This document shows, in pieces, positions 1 to 7,038 of a DNA stretch of 64,000 bases. Numbering within the stretch: position 1 is the stretch's first letter; each line of letters starts with the position of its first letter. The DNA is from Palsa-459 sp963841965 (GTDB lineage Bacteria > Actinomycetota > Acidimicrobiia > Acidimicrobiales > RAAP-2). The notes under the pieces were generated by a model. It was not told the DNA's origin. It saw nothing but the letters and a program-made list of their open reading frames with translations, and did no database searches. The stretch is taken from the NCBI GenBank assembly GCA_963841965.1, contig CAWJES010000015.1:1-64000 (forward strand), in the 5' to 3' direction. The translations under genes were made by a program, and so were the position numbers.

Positions 1-8
1 CGATGCGA

Positions 9-38
9 GGCGACATGCATCGCGAAATTCGCGTCGCC
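9..38. other. Imperfect inverted repeat at the left edge
   Basis: GGCGAC at 9-14 can pair with GTCGCC at 33-38, and CGCG at 21-24 with CGCG at 30-33, leaving ATGCAT unpaired on the left arm. There is no T tract on either side. It could be the terminator of a gene lying to the left of the window or an operator. Nothing else supports a role. Confidence 0.2.
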
Positions 39-382
39 GGATGATCACGATAGTGGACCCCAATCCTCACTCCGCAACCGCGCTTTGTGTTCGATTATTA
101 AAAATTCATAAGTTGAACCTTTTATGCAGGGCATTGCGCCTACACTCATCCTCGGCGTAATCGTCCGGTGCAGCCCACCGCTTGAGCCCAGAGCGCAGTC
201 CCGATGCGGATCGGCGTTCAGGAGCTGACTGATACTCGCCCCCCGTACAGCGTGACGGGGCTGGGCCATGTGTCCCACCCGCCTGAGTGTCTCTACTCGC
301 GCGGGCGGGCATCGACCCGGCGGACAGTGCACATGACGTGCGCCGTCAGCGCGCCCTCCGACAACAACACCAAGGAGCCGCA
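39..382. other. Non-coding leader before the Rpf-like gene
   Basis: No convincing gene was found here. Bases 87-124 form an AT-rich island that stands out from the GC-rich background and includes TTGAAC at 113-118; TACACT at 141-146 resembles a -10 box, but the spacing between them (22 nt) is too long for a standard pair. Bases 278-310 can fold into a hairpin in which CCCGCC and GAGT on the left pair with ACTC and GGCGGG on the right. The stretch may be a promoter followed by a long structured 5' leader for the gene at 383. I looked for the c-di-AMP riboswitch that precedes some rpf genes and did not see its core motifs. Confidence 0.35.
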
Positions 383-850
383 ATGCTTCGTGTCTGCTAC
401 GTGTCCGTGCTGGCGATCAGCCTGCTGTCCCCGTCGACTCACCTGCATCCAGACTCCCATGGTGTCGAAGCCGTCCGTGCGACTGCCGCAGCCGTCGTCG
501 TGCATGATGCCGGCCTGCATCATGCGCCCGATGCGCGACTGTCACCTCACGCGAAGGCACGACACAAACAGGTCCGTGTCGAACCGCGCGACTCGGCTGT
601 CGCGCTCGGGATCACTGCATATGACATCGAAACCTGGACCCGGGTGTCCATCTGCGAGGAAGGCGGCCGATGGAACGTCATCGGACCCGTGTTCAGCGGA
701 GGACTCGGGATCACAAATCACAACTGGATCGCGTATGGGGGACTCCAGTTCGCACGAAATGCCGCGTACGCGACGCCGGTCGAACAGATCGCGGTCGCAA
801 AGCGGATCCAGCCATACGCGCCCGACGCGTACGGGTGCGGTTCCTGGTAG
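383..850 (+). CDS. Rpf-like (transglycosylase-like) protein
   Basis: A 155-residue protein whose last ~70 residues match the resuscitation-promoting factor / transglycosylase-like fold: a Trp at 85, Cys91-Glu92 in a CEEGG motif (the Glu is the expected catalytic acid), a YGGLQF segment, then an EQIAVAKRIQ helix and a late Cys152 that could pair with Cys91. Such enzymes cleave peptidoglycan outside the cell and can wake dormant actinobacteria. The start is chosen for AAGGAG at 372-377, 5 bases before the ATG. Residues 1-20 are hydrophobic and may be an export signal, though the pattern is weak. Residues 25-70 are His-rich with no known domain. The insert between the CEEGG and YGGLQF motifs is longer than usual. 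It precedes a sigma factor, suggesting a cell-wall or dormancy setting (inference). Confidence 0.7.
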   Translation: MLRVCYVSVLAISLLSPSTHLHPDSHGVEAVRATAAAVVVHDAGLHHAPDARLSPHAKARHKQVRVEPRDSAVALGITAYDIETWTRVSICEEGGRWNVIGPVFSGGLGITNHNWIAYGGLQFARNAAYATPVEQIAVAKRIQPYAPDAYGCGSW

Positions 851-864
851 GTCCGGCACGGACC
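850..864 (+). terminator. Possible hairpin terminator after the Rpf-like gene
   Basis: GGTCCG at 850-855 and CGGACC at 859-864 form a perfect 6-bp stem with a 3-base loop, starting at the last base of the stop codon. No T tract follows, so it would have to be a U-less terminator or a 3' end stabiliser. Confidence 0.3.
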
Positions 865-911
865 GTCGCCCGCCGCGACGGGTGCAAGGCTGCGCGTAGG
901 GGCAGGCTCGT

Positions 912-935
912 GGAAAGGACCACGGCGCCCGCGAC
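912..935 (+). promoter_or_regulatory. Possible ECF-type promoter
   Basis: GGAAA at 912-916 and CGAC at 932-935 are 15 bases apart, close to the GGAAC / CGTC pattern of ECF sigma promoters. It sits about 45 bases before the sigma factor gene, where autoregulation is common. Two short degenerate boxes are weak evidence. Confidence 0.25.
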
Positions 936-978
936 ATAACCCCGATAAGGACTCGGACCAGCCCTGGGGAGCAGCGAG

Positions 979-1515
979 ATGACAGACGATCGGGAGGAAC
1001 GGTTCTCGCGCATCGTGCGCGACCACGGCGACGCCGTGTACCGGTACCTGCGTCGTCGCCACATCGGTGCCGATGCGACCGACGCGGAGGATCTCCTAGC
1101 CGACGTGATGGCGGTTGCTTGGCGCAAGCTCGACGAAATCCCCGATGGCGCCGAAGCACCGTGGCTGTTCGGTGTCGCGAGGCACCGCTTGTCGAACGCG
1201 CGCCGGCGCGGAGCGCGCCGCAATCGGATCAATGCCACCATGCGACCGAGCCCCCCGGCTCAGGCCGCCGAGGACGAGGCCATCGCGGACCTGCAACTGC
1301 GAGCGGCACTGGCGCACCTGACCGACAAGGAGCGCGAGGTGCTCACGCTGTCGGCATGGGAGGGCCTGTCACCCTCGGAGCTCGGCATCGCGCTCGGAAT
1401 CTCCGTCAACGCAGCCGCAGTTCGACTTTCCAAGGCGAAGTCGAGGCTCCTCGAGCTCCTGTCCGTCGATGGCATGGAAAGTCCGGTCAGGGCCGCGACA
1501 AGAACGGTGCAGTAA
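979..1515 (+). CDS. ECF-family RNA polymerase sigma factor
   Basis: 178 residues with the two domains of an extracytoplasmic-function sigma factor: region 2 at about residues 10-80 (DAEDLLADVMAVAWRKL, then PWLFGVARHRLSNARR) and region 4 at about 110-165 (LTDKEREVLTLSAWEGLS, then a helix-turn-helix ending VRLSKAKSRL). It would direct RNA polymerase to a small stress or envelope regulon. A GGGGAG stretch precedes the ATG. The next gene starts about 20 bases downstream and encodes a membrane-anchored protein, the usual place for an anti-sigma factor, although no zinc-binding anti-sigma motif is visible there. Both are probably one transcript. Confidence 0.88.
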   Translation: MTDDREERFSRIVRDHGDAVYRYLRRRHIGADATDAEDLLADVMAVAWRKLDEIPDGAEAPWLFGVARHRLSNARRRGARRNRINATMRPSPPAQAAEDEAIADLQLRAALAHLTDKEREVLTLSAWEGLSPSELGIALGISVNAAAVRLSKAKSRLLELLSVDGMESPVRAATRTVQ

Positions 1516-1535
1516 GAGCACAGAAGGAGGACGCC

Positions 1536-2898
1536 GTGGAGCGTCTCGATGGCCAAGACGAACTGATCACCAGAATTGCGGATGCTGATCCCGCGCGTGG
1601 CGTCGCGCCGCTGTCCGACGGTGCGCTCGAGCGGGTCGCACGGACGGCGATGACACCCGAGCGGACGCCGTGGTCATGGACGAAGTTCCGATTCGCGACG
1701 CTCGGCGCGGGAGCCGCTTCTGGCGTGCTCGTCGTCGCGGGGATCCTCGGGCTTCAAGCGGCGGTGCCGTCGCTGCCCGTGCTCGCGCTCGGCGCACCGT
1801 CCTCCGCTGGACGACTCGGTGCCACTGGCGAAAACACGCCCTCGGCGTCGAGCGGGAACGAGATGATGATTCCCGCGCTCCGGTACGACTTCACGATCAG
1901 CCCGTCGCTCTCGCCGACGACCGGACCCGGGACTGCCTACCAGCTCGTCTCATCGGAGAGCGCGCAGGCAGCGGCGACGCAGCTTGCAACTGCGTTTGAC
2001 CTCGCTGGTCCCGTGACGTCGCCCTCCGATGGCGACTTCCAGGTCGGGTCGGACGCCGGCCCCTACGTCTCGACCTGGACATCGGGTGGAGTGGTCAATT
2101 GGTCCTATGTGTCGGCGGAGAGCACCGCCACTTCGAGCCCACCGACGACTTCGAGCTCAACGCCACCAGCTTCGGGCAGTTCTCTCGCGGGACCGCTGCC
2201 CACGGACGCCCAGGCATCGGCCCAGGCGCTTGCGCTCCTTGCGAGTGCCGGCATCACCACGGATCTTGGAACTCCCGCTGTGGACGACTCGGATCCGATG
2301 CAGGTGGCTGTGACGGTGCCGATGGTCGTCGACGGCCAGGCGACCGATCAGAGCTATTCGGTCGATTACGGCCCCGATGGCACGATCGGGTCCGCCAGCG
2401 GCATCCTCGCGGGTCGTGTCGAAGGAGCGACGTACCCGACAATCTCTGCCTCCGATGCGGTCTCCGTCCTCCAGGAGCGCCATGGGATCGTCATCGACGG
2501 GGGAGTGCAGCCAGTGGGAGCACCGGTGCTGCCGCCAGCCGCGACTACCTCACCTCGCACGTCGTCCGGTTCCTCCGCAGGGCAACACCGGCAACACCGG
2601 CAACACCGGCAACACCGGCAACACCGGCAACACCGGCAACACCGGCAACACCGGCAACACCGGAACGGGAACGAATCCTGTGACGACGCTCCCCGTCATC
2701 AACGTGCAGATTGATCAAGCAGCCCAGCAGCTGGGCACCTTCACCTTGACCGACGGGACGTCGTGGCTGCTGCCGGTCTGGGTGCTCTCGGGGCCGGAGA
2801 GCGGCACGACCATCACGTCGCCGGCCACGTACTCGGCCTCAGTGCTCGCAGTTGATCCGCAGTACGTCCAAATCCAGGCGGAGCCTCTCGTCTACTGA
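1536..2898 (+). CDS. Membrane-anchored protein with GNT-repeat linker (frameshifted)
   Basis: Starts at GTG 1536 after a strong AAGGAGG at 1524-1530. One reading frame gives a short cytoplasmic N-terminus, one membrane helix at about residues 55-80, a Ser/Thr/Pro-rich stretch and a ~250-residue extracytoplasmic region. The frame then runs into nine 9-base repeats. Read in the original frame the repeats give Gln-His-Arg and soon stop at 2714; one base over they give Gly-Asn-Thr repeats and a sensible 70-residue C-terminus ending at 2898. Dropping one G of the GGG at 2580-2582 restores a 453-residue protein. By position it may be the partner (anti-sigma or sensor) of the sigma factor; no family was recognised. 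The break is either a sequencing error, a real phase-variable frameshift or a dead gene. Confidence 0.7.
2583..2663 (+). repeat. Nine tandem copies of a 9-bp repeat (CAACACCGG)
   Basis: The unit CAACACCGG occurs nine times in a row without a mismatch. In the frame of the downstream C-terminus it encodes Gly-Asn-Thr. Copy-number change would be in frame because the unit is 9 bases, so it can alter linker length without breaking the protein; the adjacent G run is what breaks the frame. Confidence 0.95.
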
Positions 2899-2912
2899 CA
2901 GAGTCCGCTGGC

Positions 2913-2918
2913 TACGCT
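2913..2918 (+). promoter_or_regulatory. -10 box, leaderless type (TACGCT)
   Basis: TACGCT fits TANNNT and ends 6 bases before the ATG at 2925, so transcription would begin at the start codon. No ribosome binding site is present. Confidence 0.55.
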
Positions 2919-2924
2919 GCACTC

Positions 2925-3110
2925 ATGGATGCGCACACCGGTGATATCGCCTCGATTGCGGCTCAGCTCGACGACGTCGACCGTTCCCTTGCCAGGCTTG
3001 CCGATGACACGTACCGGTCCTGCGAGGTCTGCGGCGAAGGTCTCGCTGACGAGCAGCTCGCGTCTGACCCGACGCTCCGTCGCTGTGACGAGCACCGCGC
3101 GCCCGCCTGA
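2925..3110 (+). CDS. DksA/TraR-type zinc finger protein (small)
   Basis: 61 residues: an N-terminal helix followed by CEVCGEGL and a later RRCDEH, the C4/C3H zinc-finger pattern of the DksA/TraR family. These proteins act on RNA polymerase through its secondary channel or are small finger proteins of unknown target; at this size it lacks the long coiled coil of true DksA, so a direct polymerase role is uncertain. The start is supported by the leaderless -10 box. It converges on sodN with a 7-base gap. Confidence 0.8.
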   Translation: MDAHTGDIASIAAQLDDVDRSLARLADDTYRSCEVCGEGLADEQLASDPTLRRCDEHRAPA

Positions 3111-3117
3111 GAACCAC

Positions 3118-3534
3118 CTACTTCTTGGTCGCCCAGAAGATCTCGGCGATCTCGTCGATCTCCGCAAGGAGCCGGTCCGCCACTGCGACGTCGTTCGTCT
3201 TCTTCGTCTCGCCCGCCGTCTTGGTGGCCTTCCAGAACAGGTCGTGAAGGTTCGGGTAGGAAGCAAGGTGCTCGGGCTTGAAGTAGTCGGTCCACAGGAC
3301 CCAGAGGTGCTGCTTGACGAGGTCTGCGCGGTGCTCCTTGATGAGGACGGCACGGACCTTGAAGTCGAAGTCATCCGAGGCGTTGTACTTCTCGATTGTC
3401 GCCTTCACGCTCTGGGCCTCGATGCGGGCCTGCGCGGGATCGTAGACCCCGCAGGGAAGATCGCAGTGGGCGTGGATGGCCGAGGGCGCATCGATGCGGT
3501 CGAGGAGTCGGAGGGTCCGGTCGAACAGTGTCAT
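3118..3534 (-). CDS. sodN: Nickel superoxide dismutase
   Basis: 138 residues that convert superoxide to oxygen and peroxide in the cytoplasm using a nickel centre. The nickel hook is intact: HCDLPCGVY with His23, Cys24, Cys28 and Tyr31 in the precursor. The first 22 residues are the propeptide, removed so that His23 becomes the N-terminus and a nickel ligand. The family motif YFKP and the C-terminal IFWATKK are present. The ATG at 3534 has GAAAGGG upstream. It is divergent from the gene for its predicted maturation protease, with about 40 bases between the starts, so control is probably joint. Nickel or Nur control is usual in this family, but no operator was identified. Confidence 0.97.
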   Translation of the reverse strand: MTLFDRTLRLLDRIDAPSAIHAHCDLPCGVYDPAQARIEAQSVKATIEKYNASDDFDFKVRAVLIKEHRADLVKQHLWVLWTDYFKPEHLASYPNLHDLFWKATKTAGETKKTNDVAVADRLLAEIDEIAEIFWATKK

Positions 3535-3574
3535 GGCAATGCCCTTTCTCGAGGTTGCGTCGCGGCGAAGGTCG

Positions 3575-3964
3575 ATGTTCGATATGGCGATGGTGAGGTT
3601 AGCGAGGCAGCGGATCTTGCGCGCGGTGTGGATCGGTGCCCTCGCAGGAACCCTGCTCGTGTGGGCATTCGAGCGAGCAGAGGTCGCAGGCGACTCGATG
3701 GCGCCGACCTTCCATCCGGGCGACCGCCTGCTGCTCGTACGGAGGTTTCGGCCGCTCCGCCCGGGAGACCTGGTGGCGTTCGATGACCCGCGCGGCAACG
3801 TCGGCAGGATCGTGAAGCGGGTCTCGTCGGTGACCGCGGCGGGCGTCGACGTCCGCGGAGACAACGCCGGCGCCTCGACGGACTCCCGCGACTTCGGCCG
3901 GATCCCGGTGCGCTCGATCGAGTACCTGGTCCTCAGGAGGTACGCGGGCGGCGGGCCGTCGTAG
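3575..3964 (+). CDS. sodX: Nickel-type SOD maturation protease (S26 family)
   Basis: A signal-peptidase-like protein of about 129 residues: one membrane helix at about 14-32, the catalytic serine in GDSMAPT (Ser41) and the general-base lysine in GRIVKRV (Lys81), followed by the GDN box. Proteins of this type next to sodN remove the Ni-SOD propeptide. Start choice is uncertain: ATG codons at 3575, 3584 and 3590 are all in frame and none has a good ribosome site at the right spacing; upstream ATGs would overlap sodN. It is followed 9 bases later by an XRE regulator. Confidence 0.85.
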   Translation: MFDMAMVRLARQRILRAVWIGALAGTLLVWAFERAEVAGDSMAPTFHPGDRLLLVRRFRPLRPGDLVAFDDPRGNVGRIVKRVSSVTAAGVDVRGDNAGASTDSRDFGRIPVRSIEYLVLRRYAGGGPS

Positions 3965-3967
3965 GCT
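3962..3967 (+). promoter_or_regulatory. -10 box, leaderless type (TAGGCT)
   Basis: TAGGCT overlaps the sodX stop codon and ends 6 bases before the GTG at 3974, which points to a separate leaderless transcript for the regulator. Confidence 0.5.
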
Positions 3968-3973
3968 CGGCGC

Positions 3974-4414
3974 GTGGCACGCGAACCCTCTGAACGACTG
4001 AGCGAGCTCGGAGCGTTCATCCGAGAACAGCGCGAGAACGCAAGGCTGTCGGTTCGCAAGCTGAGCGAGCTGGCCGAGGTCTCGAACCCCTACCTCAGCC
4101 AGATCGAGCGAGGACTCCGCAGACCGTCGGCCGAGATCCTCCAGCAGATCGCCCGAGGACTTGAGATCTCCTCGGAGACCCTCTACGTCCGCGCGGGAAT
4201 ACTCGACCCGCGTGAGTACGCGGGTCTCGAGGGGGCGATTCGATCAGACACCCGCCTCACCGAGGCGCAGAAGCAGGCGATGGTCTCGGTGTACCGATCG
4301 TTCGTCGGAACCGATCCTCCGGACGAACCGGACCTCGGCGTCTCGGAGCCGCCGGAGGGCGCGGTCGAAGCCGGCGCCGACTTGCCCGAACCCGTGGAAG
4401 AAGTGCCCCGGTAG
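3974..4414 (+). CDS. XRE-family helix-turn-helix regulator
   Basis: 146 residues with a Cro/CI helix-turn-helix at about 10-67 (LGAFIREQRENARLSVRKLS, then SNPYLSQIERGLRRPSAEIL). The middle part (FRSDTRLTEAQK-like region around residue 95) resembles actinobacterial XRE proteins of unknown ligand, and the tail is acidic and probably disordered. The GTG start is supported by the -10 box 6 bases upstream. It lies between sodX and mshA, two oxidative-stress genes, so control of thiol or superoxide defence is a reasonable guess only. Confidence 0.85.
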   Translation: MAREPSERLSELGAFIREQRENARLSVRKLSELAEVSNPYLSQIERGLRRPSAEILQQIARGLEISSETLYVRAGILDPREYAGLEGAIRSDTRLTEAQKQAMVSVYRSFVGTDPPDEPDLGVSEPPEGAVEAGADLPEPVEEVPR

Positions 4415-4426
4415 GCTTTCGCTCCC

Positions 4427-5653
4427 ATGGCGCGACTTGCCGTCCTGAGCTTCCACACCTCACCACTCGCCCAGCCCGGCACCGGGGATGGCGGCGGGAT
4501 GAACGTCTACGTCCGCGAGCTCGCCGCGGCGTCGGCCCGGCTCGGTTCGGATGTCGATGTGTACACGCGCCGCGAGTCCCCCGACGCTCCTGACGTGGTC
4601 ATCGTCGAACCCGGGGTCCGCGTCCATCACGTTGATGCCGGTCCGAGCCTGCCGATCGACAAGGAGTCGATGATCGAACATGTCGGCGAGTTCACCCAGG
4701 GAGTTCTGGCGACGATGACGGCCGAGGGCGAGCGATATGACGCGATCCATGCCAACTACTGGCTCTCGGGGATCGCGGGTCATGCGATCAAGCACGAGCT
4801 CGACCTACCCCTACTCGTGACGTTCCACACCGCCGAGAAGATCAAGTCTTCGACGTCCGGGGAGCCGCTCACGGAGCGTCACCAAGCCGAGGCGGCGATC
4901 GCGGCATGCGCCGATGCGGTGCTCGCCTCGTGCGACGTCGAGGCCAGGCAGCTCGAGGACCTCCTGGGAGTCCACGGATCTCGGGTCCCGATCGTCCCGC
5001 TGGGCGTCGACCACGCCTTCTTCGGGCCGGGCGATCGCGCCCAAGCCCGCCGGGCGCTCGCCATCGAGCCCGACGGCCCCCTGCTGCTCTTCGCAGGGCG
5101 GCTCCAGGCCCTGAAGGGCGCCGATCTCGCGATCGAGGCCCTCGCGGCGCTGTCGCGTCGTGGCCGCAATCATCGGCTGGTCATCGTCGGCGGCCCGAGC
5201 GGCTCGGATGGCGCCACCTACGAAGCGCTCCTGCACGATCGGGTGCGTGAGCTCTCGATGCAGTCCAGGGTGACATTCGTGCAACCGCAGCCACACGAGC
5301 TGCTCAGCACCTTCTACCGCGCCGCCGACGTCTGCATCGTCCCCTCCAGGGCGGAGTCATTCGGTCTCGTCGCTCTCGAGGCGTCCGCGTGCGGGACGCC
5401 TGTGGTCGCCTCGGACGTGGGCGGCCTCTCCGCGCTCGTCGCCGACGGGGTGAACGGCACCCTCGTGGCCGGGCGTGATCCTGAGGAATGGGCTGATGCC
5501 GTGGAGTGGGCGACAGAGGATTCCCTGCGCACGATGCGGTTGTCGACCGGGGCCGTCCTGCGCGCCCAGCCGTACACATGGCGCGCGGCGGCCGAGCGGC
5601 TCACCGAGGTCGTGGGCGCCCTGCGCGCAACGCACCTCGTCACCTGCGCCTGA
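4427..5653 (+). CDS. mshA: D-inositol-3-phosphate glycosyltransferase (mycothiol)
   Basis: 408 residues, GT-B fold glycosyltransferase (family 4). It joins N-acetylglucosamine from UDP-GlcNAc to inositol 3-phosphate, the first step of mycothiol synthesis. The N-terminal signature HTSPLAQPGTGDGGGMNVYV is almost that of characterised MshA proteins, and the C-terminal half has the E-x7-E donor motif in PSRAESFGLVALEASACG. It is somewhat shorter than many MshA proteins (about 420-480 residues), mainly at the C-terminus. TAGGCT at 4412-4417 could be its -10 box, 9 bases from the ATG. Its stop overlaps the next start by one base (TGATG), so the pair is translationally coupled. Confidence 0.92.
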   Translation: MARLAVLSFHTSPLAQPGTGDGGGMNVYVRELAAASARLGSDVDVYTRRESPDAPDVVIVEPGVRVHHVDAGPSLPIDKESMIEHVGEFTQGVLATMTAEGERYDAIHANYWLSGIAGHAIKHELDLPLLVTFHTAEKIKSSTSGEPLTERHQAEAAIAACADAVLASCDVEARQLEDLLGVHGSRVPIVPLGVDHAFFGPGDRAQARRALAIEPDGPLLLFAGRLQALKGADLAIEALAALSRRGRNHRLVIVGGPSGSDGATYEALLHDRVRELSMQSRVTFVQPQPHELLSTFYRAADVCIVPSRAESFGLVALEASACGTPVVASDVGGLSALVADGVNGTLVAGRDPEEWADAVEWATEDSLRTMRLSTGAVLRAQPYTWRAAAERLTEVVGALRATHLVTCA

Positions 5654-6156
5654 TGCCCGAGGCGTCGCTCGCCGCCGACGCCGAGCGCGACGGGGTCGCG
5701 GCATCGATCGCGGCCTTCGAGCAGGCGTGGATGCCGAGCGGTCACCTGCTCTCGGTGGAGCACCGAGTGGTATCCGATCGCAAGGCGACCGATCGCTGGA
5801 TCCTGCGCTTCAAGGGCACTGAGAAGGATGTCATCGCGATCTGGCTTTCCCTTGGACAGCGCACGCTCTCGTTGGAGGCGGAGGTCATGCCGGCTCCCGA
5901 GGTCAACAGCGAGGCCATCCACGCGCTCGTGCTCCGGCGCAATGCCGCGCTGTTCGGCATCGCCTTCGCGATCGGACCGGAGAGCGGCATCTATCTGGTC
6001 GCGAGAGTGCCGGCGTCGGTCGTCGACATCGACGAGATCGACCGACTCTGCGGCTCGACGATCGAGGCGCTCGAGGCCGTCTACCCCACCGTGATGTCGC
6101 TCGGGTTCCCCGGTCAGTTCCGCAGGCGGCGGGTTTCGCAGACTCCACTTCGGTGA
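5653..6156 (+). CDS. YbjN-domain protein
   Basis: 167 residues resembling the YbjN / type III secretion chaperone-like fold; the same kind of gene follows mshA in mycobacteria. Visible features are an N-terminal helix, a beta-rich middle (RWILRFKGTEKDVIAIWLSL) and a helical segment around NSEAIHALVLRRNAALFGIA. The function is unknown; a binding or scaffold role is more likely than catalysis. It begins at an ATG overlapping the mshA stop, so both are made from one message. A 75-base gap with its own -10 box separates it from proC. Confidence 0.72.
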   Translation: MPEASLAADAERDGVAASIAAFEQAWMPSGHLLSVEHRVVSDRKATDRWILRFKGTEKDVIAIWLSLGQRTLSLEAEVMPAPEVNSEAIHALVLRRNAALFGIAFAIGPESGIYLVARVPASVVDIDEIDRLCGSTIEALEAVYPTVMSLGFPGQFRRRRVSQTPLR

Positions 6157-6219
6157 CCTGGCAGCCTCGGCGGTCATGCCCCACCACCCGGGCCAAGGGG
6201 GACCGCCTTGGGGGGCAGG

Positions 6220-6225
6220 TAGCGT
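6220..6225 (+). promoter_or_regulatory. -10 box, leaderless type (TAGCGT)
   Basis: TAGCGT ends 6 bases before the proC ATG at 6232. No ribosome binding site lies between them. Confidence 0.55.
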
Positions 6226-6231
6226 GATGGC

Positions 6232-7038
6232 ATGGCACTGCGCCTTGCGATCATGGGGGGCGGGCGCATCGGGAGCGCGATCACGGCAGGGCTGCTCGAG
6301 GCGTCCTGGTGTGAGCCTCCGGAACTGGCCGTGGTCGAGATCGATTCGGCTCGCCGAGCCGAGTTGAGCCACGAGCATCCGGGGCTGGTCGTCGTCGACA
6401 CGCTCGAGCTCGCGCACGTTGACCGATACACGGGAGCGGTGCTCGCGGTGAAGCCCGATGTCGCGGAGGGAGCCGCCAGGCTCCTGGGCGCCGTCGGCGT
6501 GCGCCGGATCCTGTCCGTCGTGGCCGGCCTCTCCACACAGCGCATCGAGGCAGTCCTGCCCGATGGTGCGGCAGTCGTGCGAGCGATGCCCAACATGCCT
6601 GTGCTCGTGCGCAGGGGCGTTTCGGCGATCTCGGGCGGGAGCCACGTCACGAGCGATGACCTTGACTGGGCAGACGGCGTGCTCGGATCGCTCGGTGGGG
6701 TCGTGCGACTCGCCGAGCGGCATCTCGACATCGTCACGGGCCTGTCGGGCTCGATGCCCGGCTACCTGTTCCTCGTCGTCGAGGCGTTGATCGAGGCGGG
6801 GGTCCTTCAGGGACTCCCGCGCGAGGTGGCCGCGGCCCTCGTCGCCGGCACGCTCGAGGGGACCGGCGCGCTGCTGTCCGCGTCGGGCGAGCCGCCCGAG
6901 GTGCTGCGCGCCCAGGTGACCTCACCGGGAGGCACGACCGCGGCAGGCCTTCGGGCGCTCGAGTCGAGGGCCGTGCGATCAGCGTTCATCGAGGCCGTGG
7001 CTGCCGCCACCGAGCGGTCGCGCCAGCTGGGTCGATGA
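6232..7038 (+). CDS. proC: Pyrroline-5-carboxylate reductase
   Basis: 268 residues; reduces 1-pyrroline-5-carboxylate to proline with NAD(P)H. The N-terminal Rossmann loop is GGGRIGSAITAGLLE, the family signature MPNMPV is present near residue 120, and the C-terminal dimer domain ends with the typical TSPGGTTAAGLRALE. Length is normal for the family. The ATG is supported by the leaderless -10 box. Its stop overlaps the next start (ATGA), so the SAM hydrolase-like gene is co-translated. Confidence 0.93.
   Translation: MALRLAIMGGGRIGSAITAGLLEASWCEPPELAVVEIDSARRAELSHEHPGLVVVDTLELAHVDRYTGAVLAVKPDVAEGAARLLGAVGVRRILSVVAGLSTQRIEAVLPDGAAVVRAMPNMPVLVRRGVSAISGGSHVTSDDLDWADGVLGSLGGVVRLAERHLDIVTGLSGSMPGYLFLVVEALIEAGVLQGLPREVAAALVAGTLEGTGALLSASGEPPEVLRAQVTSPGGTTAAGLRALESRAVRSAFIEAVAAATERSRQLGR

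Noticed and set aside
140..382. c-di-AMP (ydaO-type) riboswitch before the Rpf-like gene
   Set aside because: Expected core motifs of that riboswitch were not visible; only a generic hairpin was found.
45..383. Minus-strand gene at the left edge
   Set aside because: The product is Arg/His-rich with no motif and spans the leader region; no start signal was seen.
1119..1535. Upstream extension of the membrane protein into the sigma factor gene
   Set aside because: The extension is out-of-frame sigma sequence; a strong ribosome site marks GTG 1536.
2583..2663. CRISPR array or transposon repeat
   Set aside because: The 9-bp units are direct and contiguous with no spacers and sit inside a coding region.
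5314..6723. 469-codon open frame on the minus strand over mshA, the YbjN-like gene and proC
   Set aside because: It lies antisense to three well-supported genes and its product is His/Arg/Asp-rich with no motif; high GC leaves such frames open by chance.
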